DNA from: Pseudopyrenochaeta lycopersici
Taxonomy: Eukaryota > Ascomycota > Dothideomycetes > Pleosporales > Pseudopyrenochaetaceae
Direction: 5' to 3'
Length of the DNA: 64,000 bases
Assembly: GCA_003313425.1 (NCBI GenBank)
Contig: NHZP01000017.1
Location: 620,001 to 684,000 of the forward strand
Shown here piece by piece: positions 1 through 11,670 of this stretch. Below the pieces are notes generated by a model. That model was not told where the DNA came from. It was given only the letters and a program-made list of their open reading frames with translations, and did not search any database. Every line of letters starts with the position of its first letter. Position 1 is the stretch's first letter. Position numbers and translations under genes: made by a program.

Positions 1-132
1 CATAAGACTTGGGAAGCTGAACGCCGGGATACCTTCGGGCCGGCCATCTTTGTGGAGACATGCGAGGAAGACCGAGTCATAGATGTGTGCACTGGAGTAC
101 TGGTAGAGCTTGACTTAAGATTTTGTGCATAA
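1..132 (+). CDS. Possible 3' end of a gene cut by the window edge
   Basis: Frame 1 is open from the first base to a TAA at 130-132, giving 43 residues with a plausible composition (around WEAERRDTFGPAIFVETC and then CTGVLVELDLRF). No start is visible because the window begins inside it. I do not recognise the family. The length is short enough to be chance, so this is only a candidate C-terminal exon of a plus-strand gene that begins left of the window. Confidence 0.3.
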   Translation, partial: HKTWEAERRDTFGPAIFVETCEEDRVIDVCTGVLVELDLRFCA

Positions 133-1449
133 CTATGTTTTATTTTCAATCTAATAGATTTTTGCGCACTAATCCAGCCTTACCCTTGCAGTAGATCCAT
201 GTCCAGGGTTTCTATGTAAAGATCAAAACAGGACGAAGTATGAGAAAATCAGTCCAGCCCTCTCATACCCTCGATTGTGCTGGCAACTCCATGACAGAGG
301 AGTGATTTGAGACAAATATGGACTCATGATGTCCGGTAGAGCCGTGGTTGAATCAGTTCCACGGGAAGGAGGATTACATGCGAGCTCATTGAACATGATC
401 TGGGAGGGTTTGTTTTGTTTTGGGGCTTTACTTTGCCGGCTGCATGCTTCGTTTTCGCTTTGCGTAGATTGATTCCCCCTTTCTGGTCCGTGGCTTTGGA
501 ACCCGACAAACTAGGCCGGACCAACCCATCCCGAGGCTAAAGGACCTTGCAGCCAATTAGAGGCCTCAAGTGGCCATGGGCATCCACACATCAGTTGCAA
601 CCAAAACCGCAAAGCTGTCCTCAAAACTTCCGGGGCTGCAGCCTCGATTTTCCCCAGTATTCAAAAACAATTCAAGGCCTGGCGCGACTCAACATTGGCG
701 TAGTCTCACGCCAGAAATCTTCAGTGTGGTTGATAACTCGTTATCTTTTTCGTCATTCTACTCCCTTGCATCTGAGTAGTGTATTGACAGACACAACCAG
801 GCTCAAACACGGACAGCGTGCGGCCGGTCGCTGTCCGTTTCAGTAGCGTACTATTCAGCTGGTTAGATTGATAAAGCCAAAACTTTTGATAAACGACTCT
901 ATCAAGAGACCTTCTAGTGCTGCAAATTTATGGTTGCTTTGTTCGCGTGCTGGTGGGTTGAGACGGCAGCCACTATATCGGCGCGTCGTTTTCGGTGCGA
1001 CTTTGCCACATGTCGTTGCGGGACCAGGCACCAAACTGAACCTAACGGAATTGTGACATGGACTGTTTTACAAGTTTTCAAACACGGTTAGCAGCACTAA
1101 CAACAGCATTGACGGCTACCCATGAGCAATTTTACTATATGCCTATGAATTGCACCACCAGTGTGTGCACCTTGTCCTTGGGTTCAAAGGAAACGTCAAT
1201 ATCCGGGGGATCATCGAACTGCCATTCACACACAACATGTTTCTTGCCTAAGGCAATTGATCAAAGTGACGTATATATACCACCAAGTCCTAGCACTTAG
1301 CATATATAAATAATCCAGATATTTAAGATACATTCCTTAAACGCTCTCGGCAATACAAACGAGCTGTGCTCATTTAATATTCGTTTTGGATAGTTGATCT
1401 ATCTTTACCGCCTACCCTTCTATTTCTAAAAGAAGACAAAGTTGATAAG
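133..1449. other. Gene-poor stretch, promoter side of the Pro/Ala-rich gene
   Basis: Only short reading frames without recognisable domains. The right end is AT-rich with TATA-like runs (1271-1280 and 1301-1310) and probably serves as the promoter and 5' UTR of the gene starting at 1450. Confidence 0.5.
1303..1310 (+). promoter_or_regulatory. TATA-like element
   Basis: TATATAAA lies about 140 bp upstream of the ATG at 1450, in an AT-rich block, on the same strand as the secreted-protein gene. The position suits a Pol II TATA box with a 5' UTR of roughly 100 nt. This is inference from sequence and spacing only. Confidence 0.35.
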
Positions 1450-2312
1450 ATGAAGACGGCAACATTCATCGTGGCCGTGACAGCGCTGCTGGTTCAGACG
1501 GCAACCTCTGCCCCTCACGGTGGCTTGGTCAATAGACAAGAAACTGGAGGTAAACTACACTCTTGGAGATTCCAACTATAATTCCTTTTACAACCACTGA
1601 CACAAAAATATTTCTAGACCTTGTACTAGTGGCTGCTTCTCAACAAGGGACAGCCGCAACAGCAGCTGATGGATCAGCTGCTCTAGCACCTCAGGGTACT
1701 CCTCCAGCTTTGCCTGACGCTGCTTCAGCGCCTTCAAATATAGGTCCCGGTGCTGCTCCACCCGCTCCTCCGCTTGCCGGTGGGGCTCTACCTCCGAATA
1801 TAGTTGCCGGTGCTGCTCCATCTGCTCCTTCGGCTGCTGCGGGTGCTCTACCTCCAAATATAGTTGCCGGTGCTGCTCCACCTCCTCCTGCTGGCGATGC
1901 CCAGGCTCCTCCTGCTCCACCCGCTGGTGCCGTACCTCCTCCGCCACCACCACCACCACCTCCTCCTGCTGGCGAGGCCCAGGCTCCTCCTACTCCACCC
2001 GCTGGTGGTGCTGCACCTCCACCACCGCCACCTGCTGCTGATGCTAAGGCTCCTCCGCCCCTTGCTGGCAGTGCTCCCCCTCCACCACCACCTGCAGGCG
2101 ATGCTAAAGCTCCTCCCGCTCCTCCCGCTGGCGCGGCACCTCCTCCTCCCCCGCCCACCGGTGATGCTCAAGCTCCTCCTACTCCGCCTGCTGGGGATGC
2201 TCAAACCCCACCTTCTGCACCCGCAGATCCAACAGGGGGGCTGGCTACCAATCCTTCCAACAGCACAGTAGCGGCCCGAGCCGCCAATAGATACTTTATC
2301 AGAACCTATTAA
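1450..2312 (+). CDS. Secreted Pro/Ala-rich repeat protein
   Basis: Two exons, 1450-1549 and 1618-2312, join across a 68-nt GT-AG intron (TTTCTAG acceptor) into a 264-residue protein. Residues 1-21 form a signal peptide ending in TATSA, followed by a short spacer with NRQ, as in many fungal secreted proteins. From about residue 50 to 240 the chain is almost only Pro, Ala and Gly. It has two early units with ALPPNIVAGAAP, then about five units of roughly 20 residues built as GDA(Q/K)APPxPPAG plus a polyproline run. There is no Cys, no catalytic domain and no clear GPI signal at the C-terminus. Known families with this composition are cell-wall or matrix proteins, possibly O-glycosylated; that role is inferred. 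Long antisense frames across the exon are by-products of the repetitive GC-rich codons. Confidence 0.75.
1736..2230 (+). repeat. In-frame coding tandem repeat (Pro/Ala/Gly units)
   Basis: Degenerate tandem units of about 60 bp lie within the exon. The first part repeats a block encoding ALPPNIVAGAAP twice. The second repeats blocks encoding GDAQAPPTPPAG-like units, separated by CCT/CCA runs of 4-9 prolines. Unit divergence is mostly at third positions and by change in polyproline length, as expected for replication slippage in a selected frame. Confidence 0.7.
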
Positions 2313-3601
2313 GCTATAAATGCAAAGGCGGTGGCGCTTCTCATTTGGCACAGACATCGACAATTTGTGACTTTGCGGCATTTCCGAGATAAATGAACTC
2401 AGTAAACAAAATTCTATAATAGCCTACCAGCAGATAGTAATCCCGGAATTGTTTGCCAGATATGACGAAAGTTAGCATTAGAGTTGACGAAGAGAGGAGA
2501 GCAACTACAAGATTGACAAAGAAAAACGTGGGAGGAAATGAGATGAGCCTGCATAAGTCAATTCAAAGCATACCATCTTACCATTTTGTGCCATATTACA
2601 GCATGATATTCCTCATCTCCTGCACAACCTCCCCAGGACCCCACACCCCTTCGCAATGGCAAACTGATTAGTATATGAGCAATACACAATAAAATATAAA
2701 ATGACAATGCAGCGTCAAGTAAGTATATTTTATGCGGCGCTTTGGCCACGAGTAGATAGCAGGATTGAAGCAGGTAGATGAGGGCATGTCCGGTTGGCGA
2801 CAGCTGAGTTCCACGGCCTGGCCATCGGGCTACATAGCCCAGACCCCCAAGCGTAAACTACTCTCACATTACAAAGATATCAAATAGAAACGAGCATGGC
2901 GGCAGACTTGGTGAATGCTGGCATATCCCCATGCCTCGTATCGGAAAATCAAATGAATACAGGATGCATATGAACTGAAGCCTCCGCAAGGTCTACCAGA
3001 CCAAGGGCTTATGGCGATACGTGTAGGATATTTATTGGCTGTGTAGCGCATAGTGTTAACAACCTTCGGACTCGCTACGCATTTGTAGTCTCGCGGTGAT
3101 GTCCTTACCTTGCCCTCCAAGACATTATTTTTGAATCTTACAAAAACTATGCCTAACAGAACGAGTGTTGACAGCATTTCGTGATTGCTTCCTACATGTT
3201 ATGACCAGTCTGCCTCGATAAGGGGTGGATGTCGGTCAGCAATGACGTCTGAGCATGACCAAGGACTGCAACCTAGTCGCAAGCTCCATATCCAATTCTT
3301 CACCATTCAACACTGCCCCACGGCTTTCGGGGCTACGGTCTCTTGATATACCGTTGATCTATGAGCAGCGGTCTTGCTCAGCCTTATTACTCAGCAGGGA
3401 TAGAGCCTGGTTGGTTGACGGTAATTTCATCGGGGAATCCTTTCGGACATAAATCACCGAAAACTCCGAGTATCTTTCAAGAGACCGAACATCCCACAAG
3501 GTTGCACGTCACGTTAGTCCTTCCCATATTCGGCGGCAGTAAATCACTCTCCGCACCCAAATTCTCACTGATCGAGGTTGCGAGAGCTCTTTGGCGTAAA
3601 A
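2313..3601. other. Gene-poor stretch
   Basis: Nothing recognisable. It contains the 3' UTR of the Pro/Ala-rich gene and the promoter of the Zn2Cys6 gene. Short frames on both strands lack motifs and ATG context. Confidence 0.5.
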
Positions 3602-6254
3602 ATGGTTGACCACCCCATCCTTCAGAGTGCCGATACCGATGGCACGGGGCCCGTCAAGCGACGTCGACGACCAGCTCTCTCGTGTGTTGAATGCCGCATG
3701 CGCAAAGTAAAATGCGATCGTGAGAGACCTTGTGGAGCTTGCACTAGAATCAAGTCGGCAACATGCACTTATAGGCCGCAGCGAGCAACCCTCCGTTCAC
3801 GAAACGACCCATCACCTGACGAGCCATCTATTTCTGGGAGTAACGAACAGGACCAAGACCATGGGGCATTACACCGGATTTCTCCTCCTTCTTCAGCGCT
3901 GTCCAATGAATTTGATCGAATGATTAACCGATATGTAGCTCCTGGCCTTTTCGGTGAACATGGTCGGCCCAAGCTGCAGCCCTTGCCTGCGGATAGACCG
4001 AGCCTGAATTTGAGTTCACATTCAGATTCTGGGAATGCTGCTGTCATTATCAATCTGCTGAATAGGATCAGTTTTCTCGAAGGCAGGCAAGCTTCCGTCA
4101 CCACAGACGAACCAGGTGCTAGCACAACATTGCCCATTCGGGAAGGTTCGAACGGTTCTATCGCCGGACAATTCGTCAAATCCAAATTCTACGGTCAATC
4201 TCATTGGATAAATGCCATCGAACCAGTAAGTCAGCTCATCCATATCCTGTCGGAGTCATCAGTGTTCCAGGCCAGTCTCTAAAACTAGGTCTTTTCATAG
4301 TAACAAACCATAGTACGAAGCTCTGGGAGCCGGAAGTACTGCATTACACCACAACCCAAATAAGACGGAAATTAATAAATCGACTGAATTATACGCCACT
4401 GTAGCTGATATCAAGCGAATGGCACGTATGATCAAGACCTCTCGTATGCTTCAACCATCTATATCATCAGAAGTGCAAGCGTCGATTCCATCAAAAGAAG
4501 TCTGCGATCTGTTGGTAGATTGCTATCTCCGCACCTTTGAAGGTGTCTTTCGTGTTCTCCATGTACCTTCTTTTCGCCGAGAATATGACGGCTACTGGGC
4601 TGGAACAATACCAAGAAAACCATCTGTAATCCTCAAACTCCTCCTAGTTTGCGCGATCGGTGTCACTTTTTACACTGGGCTTGATCAAGCACGTCTGCGT
4701 GCCTCTGGCGCAAAATGGATACAAGCTGCAACTGATTGGCTGAACGGTCCTCACGAAAAGTCGCGACTCAATATGGCAGGCCTACAGATTCAAATTTTGG
4801 TACTTCTTGCACGCCAGGTGTCCAACATTGATGGCGATCATATCTGGATACCTGCGGGTACATTGTTAAGAACTGCGATGCATCTAGGTCTCCACAGAGA
4901 TCCATCTCACTTCAGCAAAATAAGCATATACCATGCGGAAATGCGAAGACGGCTATGGGCAACCGTCTTGGAAATCACAGCACAGAGTAGCCTCGATATG
5001 GGCATGCCTCCGATGGTTTCAGCGAACGATTATGACACCAAACCCCCAGCCAACGTTAACGATGATGACATTGGTGAGGGTGGCGACACATCGCTGGATA
5101 CAAAACCACTCACTGTGTTCACTGACAGTAGTATTCAAATCGCCTTTATGCAAACCTTGCCAATTCGATTAGAAATTGTAAGACTTATCAACAATTTGCG
5201 GTTCGACCTGTCATATGGCGATGTATTGCGACTGGGTACCGAGCTCACTGACATCTGCCGCGAGAAAACAAATTTCTTCAAATCTTCACTGGTCGCCAAT
5301 CATAATATTACACCGTTTCAGATTAAAATGTCGGACACTTTGGTGAGACGATTCGTTCTTTGTCTCCACCGGCCATACTTTTCCAAAGCAAACGAAGATC
5401 CGCAATATCACTATTCGCGAAAAATGTGCCTAGACACGTCTTTGGCCATCTATGCTCCGGCAACCGAGTTATTGCCTGGCGAGGAAGATGACTGGACGCG
5501 CATGACACATATATGTGTGGGTTTCTTCAAGTCTTTCTTTCTTTACGCAATGTCCACCGTCTACTGCGAGCTCAACTCCCAGATCAATGAACAACAAGAA
5601 AACTCGACCCTCTTTGCACCTTTGATATCATCTTCTTCGTCGTCATCTTCTCGACCTCTTTCGCTGCCAGCCCAATTTCAAGCTCTCCGTGGCGTTCTTG
5701 AAACGGCACGAAAGACTGCAGTAGCCAGATTACGCAACGGCGAAACAAATGCGAAAGGGGTCGCGTTCCTTACATGCGCACTTGCCCGCATTGATGCATT
5801 GGTATCGGGTGCTGATGCAGACTTGGCTGTCCTCGAAGCAGCAAAAAGATCAGTGAGAGAGTCTAGCAAGGTTATGGCCGAAGCCTACCGTGAAGAATAC
5901 GGCGAGGATATTGATTTCAATCTAAAGAATGGATCTTACTCAGGAAAGGAGCATGAGAGAGGAGACAGTACGACTGATGCTGTCGGTAGCAATCTCTCGA
6001 CAGAGAACGACTTGAACGATAGTGTTGACGGCGTACTTCCTACATTTGAGGGTGACCTGGATGAGTTTGACCTGATAGATACTGGACTTGGAAACATGGA
6101 TATGGATCTGGATTTCAACTCTTACCTGCAGGGTCATAGTAGGGAAAATGGCATTGACTATCATTTTGGAAGGAGTCCAGAATGGTTATACAATTTTAAC
6201 GAATGGGCTGCTTCAGGAAATTACGGGATGGGGTTCAATGGCTTTAATTCCTGA
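3602..6254 (+). CDS. Zn(II)2Cys6 fungal transcription factor
   Basis: Two exons, 3602-4225 and 4314-6254, join in phase 0 across an 88-nt intron (GTAAGT...CCATAG) into about 854 residues. Near residues 20-50 a basic RRRR stretch is followed by the six-cysteine cluster CVECRMRKVKCDRERPCGAC...C, which defines the binuclear zinc DNA-binding domain. Exon 2 carries the helical fungal-specific regulatory region (around LRTFEGVFRVLHVPSFRREY and, later, GTLLRTAMHLGLHRDPSHF). The C-terminus is acidic and Asn/Asp-rich and could be an activation region. The ATG at 3602 has A at -3; the frame extends upstream only to a TTG. The target pathway cannot be told from sequence, and the nearest neighbour is a transporter over 1 kb away. 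Confidence 0.9.
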
Positions 6255-7526
6255 ATACATGCTGTATTAAGCATTCAATGCTCGTCACATATAAACAGAT
6301 ATCAACAATATTTCTCTTGTCTTACTCTTACATGCTACATCAGCGAGCTGCAATGCACAGGCGTGAGGCGTGTATTCTACAAGAACTTCGTTGCTATCTG
6401 TGTGACTGATTGAGAACACGTCAAACACTGCCTCGAGTATATTCTCTACGCTCTACATCTCAAACCATGCTAAGGGACTTACAGGAACTTAGTACCTTAG
6501 GATTTCTGGGGGGCAGGGGAAATCCATTATTGCTTGATACCATGGGTATGTAGTTCAATGATAGAGCTTCCGTTATGCTTACCGGGAAGTATCTGGCCGA
6601 GTTTCTCTTCAGAACAAAATTTTTCCGAAATGTTTTCGTTGTATTCAGTCTACTGGGAACAGAGGGGAAGGCCTAGCGTCTACTGTTTGATATGTCCTAG
6701 TTGTACCCCTTTTCCAAGATGAGTTTTATAATATATTTGGATCCGCATCTCAGACTTACATCATTTGACATTAAAGAGCACGTACCTTGTGAGTAATTGC
6801 TCGCAAGAAGTAATTACTACGGTGTGAAGCGGCACATGTGCAGACCCTGACTGGCATATGCTTTGCCGTATAAACTGGTTGAAAAGCTCTGACTGCTTTT
6901 AGACCCAACGACGAGGGAGGCACAGAGACACATTGGAAAACCTACGAAATGTCTAAGCCGTGAAAAGCCGTACATACGTCGAAGCGGCGGATAAGTCAAT
7001 GCCACTGATATGACTGTGCTTCGTGCCGCCAGCCTGTAGGCGGTCTGAGGCAGGTTAGGTTTAAGTCTGATGCAGAAGTCCAATTTGTAGTAAGGCTTGC
7101 GACTCTCCAATAAGCCTTATGCACAGCTTCTCTTGTCCATTGGATCCGAGACCCACTCGGCTGTGAAGCCGAGTGGATGGTTGAGGTGCCAAGATCCTAG
7201 TGCAAGCCACGTGACAACCCAAAGTCGGGCCTCCGGTGTCGCTTTCCTTTTCCAGCCAATACTCTCCAATTTACTAATGATAAATCTGAAATTGCAAGAT
7301 GCTGCTCCAAGAGTTACCCAGCTCGGAGAGTGTGTGGAGTAGGCATAAGGGTATGTTTCGGGGAGGTGTGCATATGTTGGCGTCTGAGGCATTTCCAAAG
7401 TTAAAGAAGAGTCGTACCAGTATGAAAATGTTCCGGTTTCTCCCTTTCAGAGCTTTAAGTATCAAGACTTCTTCTATTTGTCTTTGGTCATTGCTTGTAT
7501 ACGTGCAAGAACACACAGAATTGAGA
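6255..7526. other. Gene-poor stretch, promoter side of the FNT gene
   Basis: No supported gene. The frame of the transporter stays open upstream to an ATG at 7299, so the last 230 bp could be extra N-terminal coding sequence, but that part has no family resemblance that I can see. Confidence 0.45.
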
Positions 7527-8702
7527 ATGTCTCAAAACATGGCACCTCAACATCTCATCGCCCTTCCCCACATTCACTCAACTCTCTCTTCAGGCACTGC
7601 AACGCCAGTAAATCACTCTTTCCATCCAACACCAAGCCATCCGACGTACACTACCCAACCACCTAACGATGCCTACACGCCAGTGGAATCTCTGGAAATT
7701 GTCTCACGCATGGGCGTCAAAAAGGCAAACATGGCCCTTGGCAAGACCTTTTTGAGCGCCATGTCCGCCGGCATGATCCTAGCTTTCGCTTGTGCAACAC
7801 TTATAACCACCAACACGGCCCCATGGTATCAAGAGAATGCTCCTGGGCTGGTTAAGACAATTTCTGCCCTGGTGTTTCCATACGGACTTGTCATTGTGCA
7901 TATGACCGGGAGTGATCTGTGTACGGGTAGCTTCATGTATACAACTGTCGCAGCGATACATGGGCGAATCAGTATTCTTAAGACATTCAGACATTGGTTC
8001 GTTACTTTCTGGGGAAACTTGGTGGGCAGTTTGTTCGTTTGTTGCGTCATCATTGGTTGTAAGTCAACTCTCCTCTGGCCATTGTATATCTAGAAAACTT
8101 CAAGAAATGTGCTGACTATAAGTCACCAGATGGGGGTGTATTCGAGAGCAAGTTATACCGCGAAGAGTCTTTGAGATATGCGTATAGGAAACAAGTCACT
8201 TCAGAGTGGCATCAAATCTTTCTCCGAGGTATCGGCGCAAATTGGTTAGTCTGTACAGCTTGCTATCTCGGCTGCTCAGGAAGAGACTTTGTCTCAAAAG
8301 TAGTCGGGTTGTGGGTTCCTACGTTCGCTTTCGTCTCACTGAGCTTCGGTATGTGTCTGGAGAAGTTATTGAAAAGGAACCATATGCTTGTACTAAGAAT
8401 TTTCAGATCACCTCGTGGCGAATATGTTCATCATTCCGAATGCGATTTTTCAGGGCTCACCGAGCATCACAGTTGAGTTGTATATCTGGAAGGGTGTAGT
8501 ACCGGCGCTGCTTGGGAATATGATTGGTGGTAGTTTCTTTGTCGGCTGCCTATATTACTACCTACATCTGCAGGGACATTCAGATATTGCTATCAACGGA
8601 TTTTATCATGAGGGCCCTGAACTACCGCAGAGCAGGACGAAGTTGACCTTTTGGTGGAAGCAAGATAGTGAAGGAAGAACAAGGAGCGATGAGAAAGTCT
8701 GA
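7527..8702 (+). CDS. Formate/nitrite transporter (FNT) family protein
   Basis: Three exons, 7527-8058, 8130-8348 and 8407-8702, join across introns of 71 and 58 nt into 348 residues. FNT channels move small monovalent anions such as formate, nitrite or acetate through a pentameric membrane channel. Family hallmarks seen are the FPYGLVIVHMTGSDLCTGSF segment, GANWLVCTACYL, and FDHLVANMFIIPNAIF, formed exactly across the second splice site. There are about six hydrophobic helices from residue 75 to 300. The N-terminus (about 60 residues, Ser/Thr/Pro/His-rich) and the short charged tail are probably cytosolic. The start is uncertain: ATG 7527 gives a typical length, and ATG 7542 or an upstream ATG at 7299 are alternatives. 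The substrate cannot be assigned from sequence. Confidence 0.9.
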
Positions 8703-9209
8703 AACTACGTGGGTACTGAGACAAAAGCAAAAAAGGGTATGAGGACGAGTTTAATCACGGCGCAACTGCCTCGCTATCGAGCTCCGAAGTACGAAAACCC
8801 CAAAATACATAGAATTTAATGTACGCATTATTGAATCTTTCCTGGAGCTTACAGAGCATGAAGTGCTCTGCTGACCTTTCTAACATTACAGTTCAGTAAT
8901 ATTACACAAGTAATATTCACAATTGGGTTAGAGCTGGGTTGCCCATGCTATTGCATTGTAGTATGTATAAATCCCATTTTTAACAGAGAACCCTCTTACT
9001 CGTTTTGCAGATTCACATCTATTGCCCTTGTGGTCTATCGTCATTTGTCTCCGTCTCTTATACTGTATCATACATGGCCTGAACCATTCCTCCGTTTCTA
9101 CTATGCTCGTCATTGTTCTTCTCCTTTCCTGGTCTCTTCCGTCTGCCCTTAGAAGTGGTATTCATACTGGAATCCGTTGAGCTATCTATCTAATTCGTGC
9201 GCCTAACTC
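8703..9209. other. Convergent intergenic stretch
   Basis: Between the 3' ends of the FNT and LysM genes. No reading frame with recognisable features. Confidence 0.5.
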
Positions 9210-9357
9210 TCAAGAGCGAGAACCTGTAGTCCCGCCTGGAAGCGTCAAATGTTTGGCTGTTCCAGCTCCTGAGGTGGTTTGCGTTGACGAGGCTAGCAAA
9301 TTTTAAATTGAATCTAGTGCGATCTTCATATTTTCTTTACCGTCTTTTGACAGTGTA
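9210..9357 (-). pseudogene. Decayed second LysM repeat of the adjacent gene
   Basis: The minus strand continues from the intact LysM gene with a second YTVK start (9357). It is then interrupted in frame by TAA at 9337-9339. Reading through the stop at unchanged spacing gives SLVNANHL, which lines up position for position with CDLITANKL of the intact repeat. After that a frame change is needed to continue as SGAGTAKHLTLPGGTTG, resembling the end of a LysM. A hypothetical 48-nt GTAAAG...GCTAG intron would remove the stop but would also delete the core of the domain. It looks like a LysM copy lost by a nonsense change plus an indel. Confidence 0.5.
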
Positions 9358-9840
9358 GGCGGTATCTCTGGCGTTGTGTGGGCTGGCGGCTGAGCGTGGT
9401 GCTTTTATGCAGCTTGTTTCGTCTCTTAGAGCAGGTGCCGACGATATAATCAACTCTTGACCGATCGTAACAGCCGGACCCGAGAGTTTGTTTGCTGTGA
9501 TAAGGTCGCAGACTCCTAAACCATTGGCGCGAGCAATATATGTAGCAGTGTCGCCTGCTTTCACAGTGTAGATAGCATCTCTGGCATTAAGCGGGCTGGC
9601 GATGTACGACATCGCACGCGCAAACTTTCTTGGACTGTCGTGGGTTGTCAAAGGCGTATGTTGTATGATCGTTCCTGCTGGTGGTGAACCTGCTAGGTTT
9701 ACTGCTGACACAGGAGGTGTGAGTGGATGATGTAGCAGGTTTGTTTGAGATCATGGCTTACCTCTAACCCCTTGTGGTAGCGAGAACGACGTCCGAGCAA
9801 GCATTGCTACCATAGCTGCAACGACTATTGATGCGCCCAT
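9337..9840 (-). CDS. Secreted LysM-domain protein, truncated after one repeat
   Basis: Two exons on the minus strand, 9840-9762 and 9704-9337, join across a 57-nt GT-AG intron into 148 residues. The start MGASIVVAAMVAMLARTSFS is a signal peptide. One LysM module follows (YTVKAGDTATYIARANGLG, then CDLITANKLSGPAVTIGQEL). LysM modules bind chitin or related N-acetylglucosamine polymers, and secreted fungal LysM proteins act at the wall or in host interactions. Two downstream cues, a Cys-containing linker and a fresh YTVK, show that a second module was once encoded. The frame ends at TAA 9337-9339 just inside it. The protein is therefore a shortened form, and function is uncertain. Confidence 0.75.
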
Positions 9841-11670
9841 TTTCTTATCTTTGAACTTTTGAATTAATTCAGGAGTTCACAGAAACAATGTGGTGCAAGT
9901 GAATAAATCAATCGGAAAGAATTGTTATCAAGTAAGATCAGTGCGATCAAATTTGGAAGATACCAGGCAATGTGTTCAGAATACTAAATGCACGAAAGCT
10001 GTGTCTTGTTATTATATCCATCGAGTACTTGCAGCATATATATTCCTGATGAAATGGCTGCTTTAGGTTACTAAAACAACATGTATCCATCTAGACTTTC
10101 TGATGCAGTTTCACAAAGGCTTTCACTGAAAATCAAGGTTTCCTATGCACCCGCAGATGAGGCACACACACTGGTGCAACAGGTAGCCGTCCGTACTGTG
10201 AGCCGTGCGATTAACTACGCAGGAAATGTTTTCCAACGGTCTCCATCACATTGTTCTGGCGGTCGGATGTCAGTGTTTCAGATCGTTGCGCATATGAGCA
10301 TTTAACTGCCAAGCTTTTTTGGCGACCTGGAGGCACTTGAATAGATACATGTAAGAGATCGTTTTGAATTGTTGGCATGACGTCACATTGCTGACGTGAA
10401 ACTTCACTGCCCAGCGATTGGTTCCCTTCGAAGATTTGAATCATAATAATGCCATTGCAATCTCCGTAGAAGCTCTGTGGAAGACTTCGAAGTTTCTCTT
10501 GTAGCGACGCCTGCCACACTTGGAGTCAAAGTTTACAAGTCATACATGGGGCGGCGAAACAGTTGAATTCCACATAGAAGGGTGACTGACAATCAAACTT
10601 GAGGAAAAAATGGTCGGGGAATACTGCTTGGTTGACAACAACGAGCAGTCTGAGAAGGAAGAGTTTTCAGTTCTATAGCAAGGCATTCACATTTTGCTGA
10701 GTTTGACCGATTCGACTTTTATACGAGAGGAGATTCTCAGTTGGGGAATATGGAAGTTCTTGCACCTAGTTCAGCGGAACGCGTTCTTACTTATGAATAG
10801 AGTAGTAGAAAGATCATTTACGTGATATCTTACTACACACGGAGCGGTTTGAAATCCTTCGGGGAACAACATCAAGCTTAAACTCTGGTTCCTGTTGGAT
10901 TTAGCACCTACTTGACCCTCGGCTCAGGGAAGACTGATGGTGAGATAGGGCTTCGGCCAGTGGTGATTGTATATTCCGCCCAGAACTCATTGGTCTTGCA
11001 GCCATTGAAAATGGAGGAAGAATGTGAATTGGTATTAAAGCTAGAATGCGCCAGTAATCATGGCGAGAGTCGTAAAAAGCATACAAGGTTGCAACCCGCT
11101 TTGTAGGAACAGGCGAAGTGTCAAACTGGAGTAGCAGAATTACTGTAGTCATGACAATCATTGTTGGGTCCATAGATTTTGCCTACTTGAATTGCAAATA
11201 GTACTGACAATGTGGAGAATGTAGACTGAATAGGTTCGCTGAAGATATGATTTGTTGGGTCATACTGTGCAACAAGTACATGCAGTGTAATTATGATTCC
11301 TTTCCTAAATCGATACATCATATTGGGAACTCTTCTACATATAACCTCTCTATCCATTTCTTGGAATCGGTGCTCACTTCGGAATAAGTAATTTCCAGCA
11401 TACGCTGGTTCACTCTATAATCATCAGGACTGTGTGCTATGCTTTCACTTATGTCTTCAGGAGAGGTCATAATGCTGACCACGTCCTTGGAATAAATGCG
11501 TACGGGGAAAGAAAAAGATTCAAGTATGCGCATGTCAAGCTGGAAGACAAGCAAACATAGCGAATATAATGCAACAGATTGGAAAGGGTAAGGCGCTGCC
11601 TCTACATAGCTATACTACCGTTGGTTTGCACATGCAAGCCTAGGAAGCTAATCGACTAATATTACATTGT
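9841..11670. other. Gene-poor stretch with possible gene remnants
   Basis: No complete gene supported. On the minus strand between 10901 and 11554 three overlapping frames in different phases contain protein-like stretches (for example KGIIITLHVLVAQYDPTNHI and ILESFSFPVRIYSKDVVSIM), which may be a decayed or heavily intron-split gene. I do not recognise it. Confidence 0.4.

Noticed and set aside
1588..2381. Three long antisense or alternative-frame readings (123-177 codons) over the Pro/Ala-rich gene
   Set aside because: They arise because repetitive GC-rich codons lack stops in every frame; their translations are low-complexity Gly/Arg/Ser/His and lack signals of a real gene.
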